Of a stretch of DNA of 64,000 nt, positions 27,923 through 35,010 are shown piece after piece. This DNA is from Sphaerochaeta sp. GTDB taxonomy: Bacteria; Spirochaetota; Spirochaetia; Sphaerochaetales; Sphaerochaetaceae. A program made the translations under genes and the position numbers. Where the stretch lies: the NCBI GenBank assembly GCA_022482495.1, contig JAKVPA010000004.1, positions 1-64,000 on the forward strand, given 5' to 3'. Each line of letters begins with the position of its first letter. Within the stretch, counting starts at the first letter, position 1. The notes under the pieces were generated by a model. That model worked only from the letters and a program-made list of their open reading frames with translations. It did not search any database and was not told the origin of the DNA.

Positions 27923-28760
27923 CGATGTACTTCTCCACCATCATCACCGGATGGTAGGAGAGTTTTGATTTCCTCAGCCCTTCAAGCCCGACATCTTCCT
28001 GGCGGTTGACATACAGGATGTCCGCCAGGTACATCTCGGCGTACGCCTGGTTGATCACGCTGTACACCCCCATGTAGCTGGTGTCCGCCTTCTCGAAGTG
28101 GGAGATGGCCAGCGTCTTGTCGACAATCTCCCCGATGGTGAACGCCACCAGCTTCCCGTCGATGCGGATGGTCGTTCCGATGAACCCCAGCTCCTCCCAG
28201 TAGGTCAGCGCCCGCCGGATGGCGCTCCGCTCCTGCTCCGTTTCCTTGTCGTCCGTGTTGCTCTGCATCCAGCACCAATCCAGGTTCAGGACGTCAGGGA
28301 TGTCCGCTTTGGTCAGCGGCTGAGCCTCGTAGGTGTAGTCCCGTCTGAACTGGGAGATGTGGTTCCGCTTGCTCTGCAGGTGTTTGCCTGAGAGCGTCAC
28401 CAGTTTCTGTCCGCTGTACAGGTAATCATCCAGATTGCGCGTGTGTTCGATGTGGTATCCTTTTTGCTCCAGCTCCTGGGCCTGTTCCTTGGGAACACAC
28501 TCCAGGGCGAAACGGGTACCGGTTTCCTTGCAGTATGCGTTCAGTTCGGACAACGCCGCGTCAATATCGTCGGTGATGGGATAGAGGAACGCGTCCTGGA
28601 CTTGGTTGTGCACGTAGAGTGCGGTATCGGTTTTTGCGATGGTGATGTGGTCGGTCGGTTCCCAAAGCATGCAATAGGAGAACTGGTATTCGTAGGCAAG
28701 GAGGGAAGAACCGACGGTAAACAGGGACTGGTCAGCCAATGTAGGTTGGTGAAAAATCAT
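27909..28760 (-). CDS. DUF2156 / GNAT-like acyl- or aminoacyl-transferase
   Basis: This 283-residue soluble protein resembles the C-terminal catalytic domain of phosphatidylglycerol lysyltransferases (DUF2156). Motifs are LQSKRNHISQFRRDY, GFIGTTIRIDGKLVAFTIGE, KADTSYMGVYSVINQAYAEM and VNRQEDVGLEGLRKSKLSY. No flippase-like membrane domain is fused. It may aminoacylate a lipid or a peptide. The start at ATG 28760 has no strong ribosome site. It is divergent from the SPASM protein gene. Confidence 0.78.
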   Translation of the reverse strand: MIFHQPTLADQSLFTVGSSLLAYEYQFSYCMLWEPTDHITIAKTDTALYVHNQVQDAFLYPITDDIDAALSELNAYCKETGTRFALECVPKEQAQELEQKGYHIEHTRNLDDYLYSGQKLVTLSGKHLQSKRNHISQFRRDYTYEAQPLTKADIPDVLNLDWCWMQSNTDDKETEQERSAIRRALTYWEELGFIGTTIRIDGKLVAFTIGEIVDKTLAISHFEKADTSYMGVYSVINQAYAEMYLADILYVNRQEDVGLEGLRKSKLSYHPVMMVEKYIVTEA

Positions 28761-28865
28761 GGTACCAACACGAATAGCACGCCACGCAGGCTCCGTCAAG
28801 GGGCTGAAAAAGTTTGTCTCCCCTGTCTCACGGTGGTATGATGGAAACAAAAGGAGGGGGATTCC

Positions 28866-29768
28866 GTGGATTCCGTCATTACGGTCATCGCGCCGGAAGC
28901 GATGACACCGGCATTGCTTTCCAAGACATTTTCTTGTTTGAAATCTGCGGATTTCCACTATCATGCGGTCTTTCGGATGGGGCGGTACGCCACGATGGAG
29001 ACGGTGCTCCGATGCTTGAAAGCCGCCCGTGACCTGCCGGTGACCATCGAGGCGAACGGCTTGTTGGTCTCTTCCTCCCTCTGCTCCGTGCTCCGTGACG
29101 CCCATGCAAAGGTGGTGTTCCTGCAGGATGGCTACCCCAATTCCACCACGCTGTTCGCCAACAGCCTCGTCTTGAAGGAGATGGGGATGGATGCGACGTT
29201 CCGCGCTTCGTTGGATGAGGAGCGCGCCGAGACGTTGGTTCCCTGGATGTGGCTGGATACCCTTTCCAACGCCGGATTCACCAGCTTTGAGTATACCTGC
29301 CAGCCAACGCTCTCCCCGTTCCTGTTCCGCTCATTCCTCTCCGCCCTGTTTTCCTACTGGCATGCCGAAAAGCCGGTGGAGGTGAAGGTGCCGCAACTGG
29401 ACGCGTTTTCCACCATCGTCCAGGGGGGACGTCCACCGCGGTGCGTGTATCGTGGGGTGTGTGACATCCAGTACGCCGTGGATGGGGACGGTTCCGTCTA
29501 TCCCTGCCCCCTGTACGCAGGAAACGCCGCCTATCGGTTGGGAAACGTGGCAGAGGATACCAAACGGAGTCTGGATCGGAAACGCCGGGAGAGCGGGTTC
29601 ATCAACCAGTCGCTGGTCCATGGCCAGGCGTGCCAGGCGTGTCCGTTTGAGAAGTGGTGCCACACCGGCTGTCAGGCCCAGCGCAGTCCGGTGACCGGCC
29701 AGTTGTACCGGTGCGCCTCGTACAAGGGATTATTCGCCCGCTACCGAAAAACATTCCCAGCGCAATGA
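28866..29768 (+). CDS. SPASM-domain protein without radical-SAM cysteine motif
   Basis: The 300-residue protein ends in a SPASM-like Fe-S domain: CVYRGVCDIQYAVDGDGSVY then PCPLYAG, YRLGNVAED, and CQACPFEKWCHTGCQAQR ending YRCASYKGLF. The N-terminal half looks like a radical-SAM barrel (VTIEANGLLVSSSL, VVFLQDGYPNSTTLF), but the place where CxxxCxxC should sit reads VITVIAPEAMTPALLS. GTG 28866 has AGGAGGGGG. The protein may be a catalytically dead or cofactor-binding scaffold. It is divergent from DUF2156. Confidence 0.7.
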   Translation: MDSVITVIAPEAMTPALLSKTFSCLKSADFHYHAVFRMGRYATMETVLRCLKAARDLPVTIEANGLLVSSSLCSVLRDAHAKVVFLQDGYPNSTTLFANSLVLKEMGMDATFRASLDEERAETLVPWMWLDTLSNAGFTSFEYTCQPTLSPFLFRSFLSALFSYWHAEKPVEVKVPQLDAFSTIVQGGRPPRCVYRGVCDIQYAVDGDGSVYPCPLYAGNAAYRLGNVAEDTKRSLDRKRRESGFINQSLVHGQACQACPFEKWCHTGCQAQRSPVTGQLYRCASYKGLFARYRKTFPAQ

Positions 29769-30510
29769 AGAGCGGAGTCATCCACAGGCTTGAGGACAGT
29801 ACCGGGGTGACGGAAAGGATGGGGGAGAGGGGGAACCGTCGGGACGGTATGCAGGCGGCCAGAGCCCCCAGCGGGATGGCGAACAACGGGTGGATGGCGC
29901 ACAGCGGTCCGAAGGGCAGGGAAAGCCATCCCCACCATGGGGAAAGACGGGGGCGGATCAGAATCCCGATCACCATCCCGACGGAAAGGAATGGGGTGTT
30001 CGTGTACCACACCAGGAGCAGCAGGGGAATCAGCGGGAGATTTGGATTCTTGTCCATCGGCCCGAATCGGGAAGGGATTAAAAAGAAGATGGCGAACCCC
30101 CACATGGCTGCCACCAGGATCAACGGGGCTTGGGGGGAGCGCTGGGGAAGAAACAGATAGCCGCACAGTCCGATGGCCCAGAACAACGAGACCAACAGGT
30201 GGAAGAACGGGCGTTGTCCGGCGAAATCGGGGATCTGGACCAGCATCAGGACCAACAGCAGGTTTCCCACCCCAAGCAGGGGCGCGGTGAGCCAGGGGGG
30301 CGTCTTCCACGCCTGAAGAATCAAAAGAAAGGCGAACAGGACGGACAGCAGGACGAAACGGGGCTTTCCTTTGAGAAGGGGGAAGAGCGCCGCCGGAGCC
30401 AACGCGATGATCACCTGCCAGGCGGGGAGTGTGGGCACCAGAGCGTCAACGCACCCGATGGTGAGCGACAGCAGGGAGAAGGCGAAGAAGGTGATCAAAA
30501 GGGATCCCAT
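29602..30510 (-). CDS. Polytopic membrane protein of unknown function
   Basis: The 302-residue translation has 9-10 hydrophobic segments, starting MGSLLITFFAFSLLSLTIGC. I recognise no family. Membrane sequence ends at FIALGMFFGSG; the last 45 residues are Pro/Gly/Thr-rich low-quality sequence that lies antisense to the SPASM gene. A stop codon is present one frame away at 29730-29732, right where the membrane part ends, so a one-base frameshift may have lost the true end. Confidence 0.6.
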   Translation of the reverse strand: MGSLLITFFAFSLLSLTIGCVDALVPTLPAWQVIIALAPAALFPLLKGKPRFVLLSVLFAFLLILQAWKTPPWLTAPLLGVGNLLLVLMLVQIPDFAGQRPFFHLLVSLFWAIGLCGYLFLPQRSPQAPLILVAAMWGFAIFFLIPSRFGPMDKNPNLPLIPLLLLVWYTNTPFLSVGMVIGILIRPRLSPWWGWLSLPFGPLCAIHPLFAIPLGALAACIPSRRFPLSPILSVTPVLSSSLWMTPLFIALGMFFGSGRIIPCTRRTGTTGRSPDCAGPDSRCGTTSQTDTPGTPGHGPATG

Positions 30511-30597
30511 GGCTGGAAAGTATACACCAACCCATCTGGTTGGGGCAGGGGCCGGCCGCTTCTTGCAGGAGGCGCGTCTGTCCGCTACAGTAGAGCC

Positions 30598-31281
30598 ATG
30601 ACGATCACCTATATCCATCACAGCAGTTTTTCCGTCGAAGCGGTGAATTGCACCATCCTGTTCGACTATGTGAAGGGTCCGCTCCCTGAATTCCGGACGG
30701 ACAAGCCGATCTACGTGCTGTGCAGCCATCGGCACAGCGACCACTATTCCGACCGGATCTTCCGGCTGAGCGACCAGTACGATGAGGTGTACTACCTCCT
30801 GTCGTACGACATCGACAACAACAAACGGGTGCCCCCTCGGCTGCGGAAAGTGACGACGTTCATCCATCCGGGACAGGAACTCACCTTGGCCCGGTTCTCG
30901 CTTCGCGCCTTGGAGAGCACCGACGAAGGGGTGGCGTTCATCTGCAAGGTAGGGGGAAAGACGGTCTACCATGCCGGAGATCTCAACGATTGGTACTGGA
31001 TTGGGGAGGATGAAGAGGAGAACAAGGCGATGCAGCGCGCCTACCGCAAGGAGGTGGAGAAGATGGATCCCCATTTCAACATCGCGTTCCTTCCCGTTGA
31101 TCCCCGTCTGGAGACGACGTACAGCCTGGGAGTGAAGGAACTGCTTTCCCATACGACGGTGGATCATCTGTTTCCGATGCATTTCTGGGATGATTATTCG
31201 GTCTGTTCCAAACTGGAACAGGAGCTTGGCCGGCCGGTGGAGCAGATCACCCGCAAAGGCCAGCGGTTCGAGATTGATTGA
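30598..31281 (+). CDS. Metallo-beta-lactamase-fold hydrolase
   Basis: This 227-residue UlaG-like protein has the metal motif CSHRHSDHYSDR, a second ligand region VYHAGDLNDWYWIGE and a final His in DHLFPMHFWDD. It begins at ATG 30598 with AGGAGG somewhat upstream. The stop lies 11 bases before the glyoxalase start, so the two are co-transcribed. The substrate is unknown. Confidence 0.82.
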   Translation: MTITYIHHSSFSVEAVNCTILFDYVKGPLPEFRTDKPIYVLCSHRHSDHYSDRIFRLSDQYDEVYYLLSYDIDNNKRVPPRLRKVTTFIHPGQELTLARFSLRALESTDEGVAFICKVGGKTVYHAGDLNDWYWIGEDEEENKAMQRAYRKEVEKMDPHFNIAFLPVDPRLETTYSLGVKELLSHTTVDHLFPMHFWDDYSVCSKLEQELGRPVEQITRKGQRFEID

Positions 31282-31292
31282 GAGGAGAGCCT

Positions 31293-31667
31293 ATGTATTT
31301 TCATTTCGCCCACAACAACTTCAATGTGATGGATCTGGATCGTTCCTTGAGGTTTTACAAGGAAGCGCTCGGGTTGACCGAGGTGCGGCGCAAGGTGGCG
31401 CCGGATGGGTCGTACATCATCGTTTACCTGGGGGATGGACACTCCGTCCACCAACTGGAACTGACCTGGCTTCGTGACTGGGGCAAGGACCACTACGACT
31501 TGGGGGATGACGAGTTCCACCTGGCCTTCACCACCGATGACATGGAGGCGGCCCACAAGAAGCACAAGGAGATGGGATGCATCTGCTTCGAGAATCCCGC
31601 CATGGGCATCTACTTCATCAGCGATCCGGACGAGTACTGGATCGAGATCGTGCCGGAGAAGAAGTGA
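31293..31667 (+). CDS. Glyoxalase I / VOC family lyase
   Basis: This 124-residue protein matches lactoylglutathione-lyase-type VOC enzymes. Likely metal ligands are a His in HFAHNNFNV, Glu in HQLELTW, His in DEFHLAFT and Glu in YWIEIVPEK. DLDRSLRFYKEALGL is the family signature. It detoxifies methylglyoxal or a related adduct; whether glutathione or another thiol is used is unknown. ATG 31293 follows GAGGAGAG. Confidence 0.85.
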   Translation: MYFHFAHNNFNVMDLDRSLRFYKEALGLTEVRRKVAPDGSYIIVYLGDGHSVHQLELTWLRDWGKDHYDLGDDEFHLAFTTDDMEAAHKKHKEMGCICFENPAMGIYFISDPDEYWIEIVPEKK

Positions 31668-31668
31668 C

Positions 31669-32214
31669 GTGAGACTGGTGACGGAGCGGTTGGAACTCCG
31701 CCATTGGCGGGTGGAAGACGCACAGGATTTGTATCAGGCGGCACGCAACCCCCACATCGGTCCGATGGCGGGGTGGAACCCCCACCAGAGCGTCCAGGAA
31801 AGTGAGGAGATCATCCGTACGGTGCTCTCCAAGCCGGAGACCTGGGCGGTGACGCTGAAGGGCTGTGGGGCGTTGATCGGGTGCGCCAGCATCATGACGC
31901 TTCCGGAAGGGTCTGCGCCGATGGGCCCTGGAGAAGGGGAGATCGGGTACTGGATCTCTGAACCGTACTGGAACGTGGGCTTCGCCACGGAGGTGGCGTG
32001 CGCATTGATCCGTCGGGCGTTCGTCGATCTTGGCTATTCCGGTCTGTGGTGCGTCTGCCTTGCGGAGAACGCTCCGTCCCGCCGGGTCCAGGAGAAATGT
32101 GGCTTCACGTTCCATCATGCGCGAGAAGTTGTCCGGCCGATCATCGGGGATACGAGGGTCGACCGGTTTTCCTTTCTCTCCGCTGAGGATTGGAAACAAC
32201 AATCTGTTTTCTGA
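31669..32214 (+). CDS. RimJ/RimL-type GNAT acetyltransferase
   Basis: This 181-residue N-acetyltransferase begins LVTERLELRHWRVEDAQDLY, has the acetyl-CoA core GEIGYWISEPYWNVGFATEV and ends with ENAPSRRVQEKCGFTFHH. GTG 31669 starts one base after the glyoxalase stop. It probably acetylates an N-terminal or small-molecule amine. Confidence 0.85.
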   Translation: MRLVTERLELRHWRVEDAQDLYQAARNPHIGPMAGWNPHQSVQESEEIIRTVLSKPETWAVTLKGCGALIGCASIMTLPEGSAPMGPGEGEIGYWISEPYWNVGFATEVACALIRRAFVDLGYSGLWCVCLAENAPSRRVQEKCGFTFHHAREVVRPIIGDTRVDRFSFLSAEDWKQQSVF

Positions 32215-32265
32215 CCGGCAATTCGTCGGGAAATGAGCGAATTTACATGGTAGTGTATTCGTTTC

Positions 32266-32282
32266 TCGTGATGTTTTCACGA
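32266..32282. promoter_or_regulatory. Dyad and promoter region before the GGDEF gene
   Basis: TCGTGA and TCACGA pair across five bases in the AT-rich 160-base gap 32215-32374. A perfect TTGACA at 32311-32316 downstream is a good -35 candidate, although the -10 is unclear. Together they suggest a regulated promoter for the GGDEF gene. Confidence 0.5.
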
Positions 32283-32374
32283 AAAACGAGTGATTCATCA
32301 ACCGGAAATCTTGACAGAATCTGGGGGAACATCAACGATGAGGGGGTAGAGCGCAGGGGTAGTGGGAAAAGAAA

Positions 32375-33496
32375 GTGAACGTTCCGTCGTGGTTGGTCAT
32401 CAATGGGTATTCCTTCGTGTTTTTGGTCATGCTCGTCCTGTTTACGGTGAAGAACCGGGAAAACAAAACGCGCCAACAACGGCTGTTCCGTTTCATTCTG
32501 CTGTTTTTGATGGTGTTGCTGGTCAGTGATACCCTCAGCCGCCTGCCCATTACCGGTCCGGTCTCCCGCTTCGTGGTCATTGCCGGCAATTTCCTGATTT
32601 TCCTGCTGGATCCCTTGATGATCTTCGTGTGGACATTGTACGCCGGCACGTGGTGTGGGGTTGACCTGACCCACAAGCGCCATTGGTTCATTCCGTTCTG
32701 GATCTTCTGCACCCTCAATGAAGTGATGACGGTCATGACGCTCTGGACGGGATCTTTGTTCTGGTTTGATGCTGCTGGTGTGTATCATCGTGGCCCGCTG
32801 TTCCTGGCCCGGGCCATCCTGATGCTCCTCGGTTTGATTTACCTTGAGGTGTTCGTCATCGCCAACCGGTTCGCCGTGGAGGGACGGTATTCCCGGTTCT
32901 TCTTCTCCCTTCCCTTGATTCCATTGGTAGGCGGCGTGCTCCAGACGGTGTTCTATGGATTGTCGCTGGGGTATGCGGGTGCGACCGTCGCGCTCCTGGT
33001 CGTTCATGTATTCGCCCAGAACCAGGACATCAACATCGATTACCTTACCGGAGCGGACAACCGCAGACGGTTGGATTTCACCATCAAGGAGAAGGTCAAG
33101 GCGCATACGATGTTCTCCGCCATCATGCTGGACATCGACCATTTCAAGGCGATCAACGACACCTACGGGCACGGCATGGGGGACATCGCGCTGCAGGATA
33201 CCGTCACGTTGCTCCACAGGAGTGTTCCCAGGGATGCGATGATCGCCCGGTACGGCGGGGACGAATTCTGTGTGGTGCTGGATATCCGGGACAAGGAAAA
33301 ACTGGATCTTGTGGTGGAGGAGATCGGCAGGCAATTGGACGCGTACAACGCCAAGCATCCCCATCCGTTCCACCTGGGCTTCAGCATTGGTTGTGATGTG
33401 TTTGATCCGTACGATAAGATGGATGCCGAGGAATTCCAGCGTCACATCGATGTGCTGATGTACCAGCGCAAACTGTTGTCCCATAGCCAGCAGTAA
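32375..33496 (+). CDS. Membrane-anchored GGDEF diguanylate cyclase
   Basis: This 373-residue protein has about seven membrane helices (residues 8-205) and a C-terminal GGDEF domain that makes c-di-GMP. Catalytic features are LDIDHFKAINDTYGHGMGD and ARYGGDEFCVVLD. No RxxD inhibitory site sits at the usual place. GTG 32375 is the start. The HPt gene follows at 64 bases and the REC/EAL gene lies 1.5 kb away, so this is a signalling neighbourhood. Confidence 0.9.
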   Translation: MNVPSWLVINGYSFVFLVMLVLFTVKNRENKTRQQRLFRFILLFLMVLLVSDTLSRLPITGPVSRFVVIAGNFLIFLLDPLMIFVWTLYAGTWCGVDLTHKRHWFIPFWIFCTLNEVMTVMTLWTGSLFWFDAAGVYHRGPLFLARAILMLLGLIYLEVFVIANRFAVEGRYSRFFFSLPLIPLVGGVLQTVFYGLSLGYAGATVALLVVHVFAQNQDINIDYLTGADNRRRLDFTIKEKVKAHTMFSAIMLDIDHFKAINDTYGHGMGDIALQDTVTLLHRSVPRDAMIARYGGDEFCVVLDIRDKEKLDLVVEEIGRQLDAYNAKHPHPFHLGFSIGCDVFDPYDKMDAEEFQRHIDVLMYQRKLLSHSQQ

Positions 33497-33560
33497 CGAC
33501 AGAGGTTCTTGTGCCATGGTTGGCCAGGATGGTACAATCATCGGGAAAGGAAGCCAGGGA

Positions 33561-33920
33561 ATGTCCAAATTGCTTGATGCGCTCCGGGCTTGGGGCGCTG
33601 ATGTGGATGGGGGTATGGAGCGGATCTATGCCGATGAAGAGTTCTATACCAAGTGTCTGAAACTGGTGTGGAACGATACGCATTTCACCGCCCTGGACCA
33701 CGCGATGGCTGCAAAGAATTATCAGGATGCGTTCACCGAAGCCCATACGCTGAAAGGGGTGACGGGAAATCTGTCGTTGACTCCGTTGTATAAGACGCTT
33801 TCCGACCTTACCGAGAAACTCCGGACCAAACTCACCTCTGGGGTGGAGCCGCTGTACGAACGGGTACGGGAGCAGGAGGCGGTGTTCTTTCAGATCATGA
33901 AGGACAATGAGCAGCGGTGA
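33561..33920 (+). CDS. HPt phosphotransfer domain protein
   Basis: This 119-residue single-domain phosphotransfer protein carries the phosphorylated His in EAHTLKGVTGNLSL. It presumably passes phosphoryl groups between a hybrid kinase and a response regulator; the REC-EAL protein encoded nearby is a candidate partner. ATG 33561 is preferred (AGGGA upstream) over an upstream ATG at 33516. Its end overlaps the convergent ADP-ribosylglycohydrolase gene by 26 bases. Confidence 0.85.
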   Translation: MSKLLDALRAWGADVDGGMERIYADEEFYTKCLKLVWNDTHFTALDHAMAAKNYQDAFTEAHTLKGVTGNLSLTPLYKTLSDLTEKLRTKLTSGVEPLYERVREQEAVFFQIMKDNEQR

Positions 33921-34833
33921 ATTTGGCGCAGATGCCATCGATGAGCGGACGGCTGGCAAGCCGCTCGATCCATGACTTCGGCATGCCTGAGCGGTGGTAG
34001 GCAATGCCTGCCAGCCCGCCAGCCACCGACGCGGTGGTGTCGGTGTCGTCCCCAAGGTTGACCGCCGTAAGGATGCATTCCTGATAGGACCGGGTGTTGT
34101 ACAGACACCACAACGACGCTTCCAGCGTGTCGATCACATAGCCGCTGCTGTGGATTTCCTTCACCAGGGTGGTGGGGAACGAAGGGGAGAACAAGCGTTG
34201 GAAATGGGGGAATTCCGGTTTTCCTTCCACAAGCGTCCGTGCTTTTTCCAATCCGGAATCCAATGCCGTGTTCAGATCCTTGCCGTCCAGCAGCTGGAGC
34301 GCGATGGTGATGTAGATGCAACAGGCGAGCTTGCTGCGCGGGTGGGCGTGGGTCAATGACGAGATGTCTCCGGTGATCTCCATCGCCTGCCCGTAGGTGA
34401 TGTGCTTGGTCTGGATGAAGAACGCGATGGGCAGGATGCGCATCAACGAACCGTTGCCGTTGTTGTACTCATCCGTTCCCCCGCACTGCAGCACGGGGAT
34501 GTCCCGGATATACCGGTCGATCGCCTCGTCGGTGGTCATGCCGATGTCAAACAGCTTCCCATACGGGGTGTACATGCCCAGTTCTTCCCAGCTGCGGAAC
34601 TTGTCCATGATGTCCAGATAGTTCAGGCCGGAGGCCAGACTGTCCAGGAGGCAAAGCGAAAGCGAGGTGTCGTCCGACCAGGTTCCGGGCTTCTGGTAGT
34701 GGGTCCCATACCCGGTCATGTCAGTGACGGGGTTTTTGGAAAGCTCTTCTCTGGTATTGAATTCCGCCGGCACTCCGATGGCGTCGCCGATAGCCAGCCC
34801 GTACATGCCGTCATACACCGTATCACTTTGCAT
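33895..34833 (-). CDS. ADP-ribosylglycohydrolase family protein
   Basis: This 312-residue DraG/ARH-like hydrolase removes ADP-ribose from proteins or small molecules. Mg2+-binding motifs are YGLAIGDAIGVPAEF, GTWSDDTSLSLCLLDS and LGDDTDTTASVAGGLAGIAY. The length matches the family. No ADP-ribosyltransferase partner lies in the window. It is divergent from the REC-EAL gene. Confidence 0.92.
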   Translation of the reverse strand: MQSDTVYDGMYGLAIGDAIGVPAEFNTREELSKNPVTDMTGYGTHYQKPGTWSDDTSLSLCLLDSLASGLNYLDIMDKFRSWEELGMYTPYGKLFDIGMTTDEAIDRYIRDIPVLQCGGTDEYNNGNGSLMRILPIAFFIQTKHITYGQAMEITGDISSLTHAHPRSKLACCIYITIALQLLDGKDLNTALDSGLEKARTLVEGKPEFPHFQRLFSPSFPTTLVKEIHSSGYVIDTLEASLWCLYNTRSYQECILTAVNLGDDTDTTASVAGGLAGIAYHRSGMPKSWIERLASRPLIDGICAKFTAAHCPS

Positions 34834-34939
34834 GCAGACATCATACCAAGATAGAACGGAAAGAAAAAGGGTCTTGTTGAAAAACATTTTCCACACGACT
34901 TCAAAAAGATTGATGTACAATGTTTGATCTAACATCCGC

Positions 34940-34967
34940 TTGCATGTGGTATGGTATTATGTATAAT
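34940..34967 (+). promoter_or_regulatory. Sigma-70 type promoter for the REC-GGDEF-EAL gene
   Basis: TTGCAT and TATAAT are separated by 16 bases, 44 bases before ATG 35011. The surrounding AT-rich sequence (34834-34975) also serves the divergent hydrolase gene. Confidence 0.7.
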
Positions 34968-35010
34968 AACAGCAACGGATGGGAACGCGTTTCAAGAAAG
35001 GACTTGGGAG

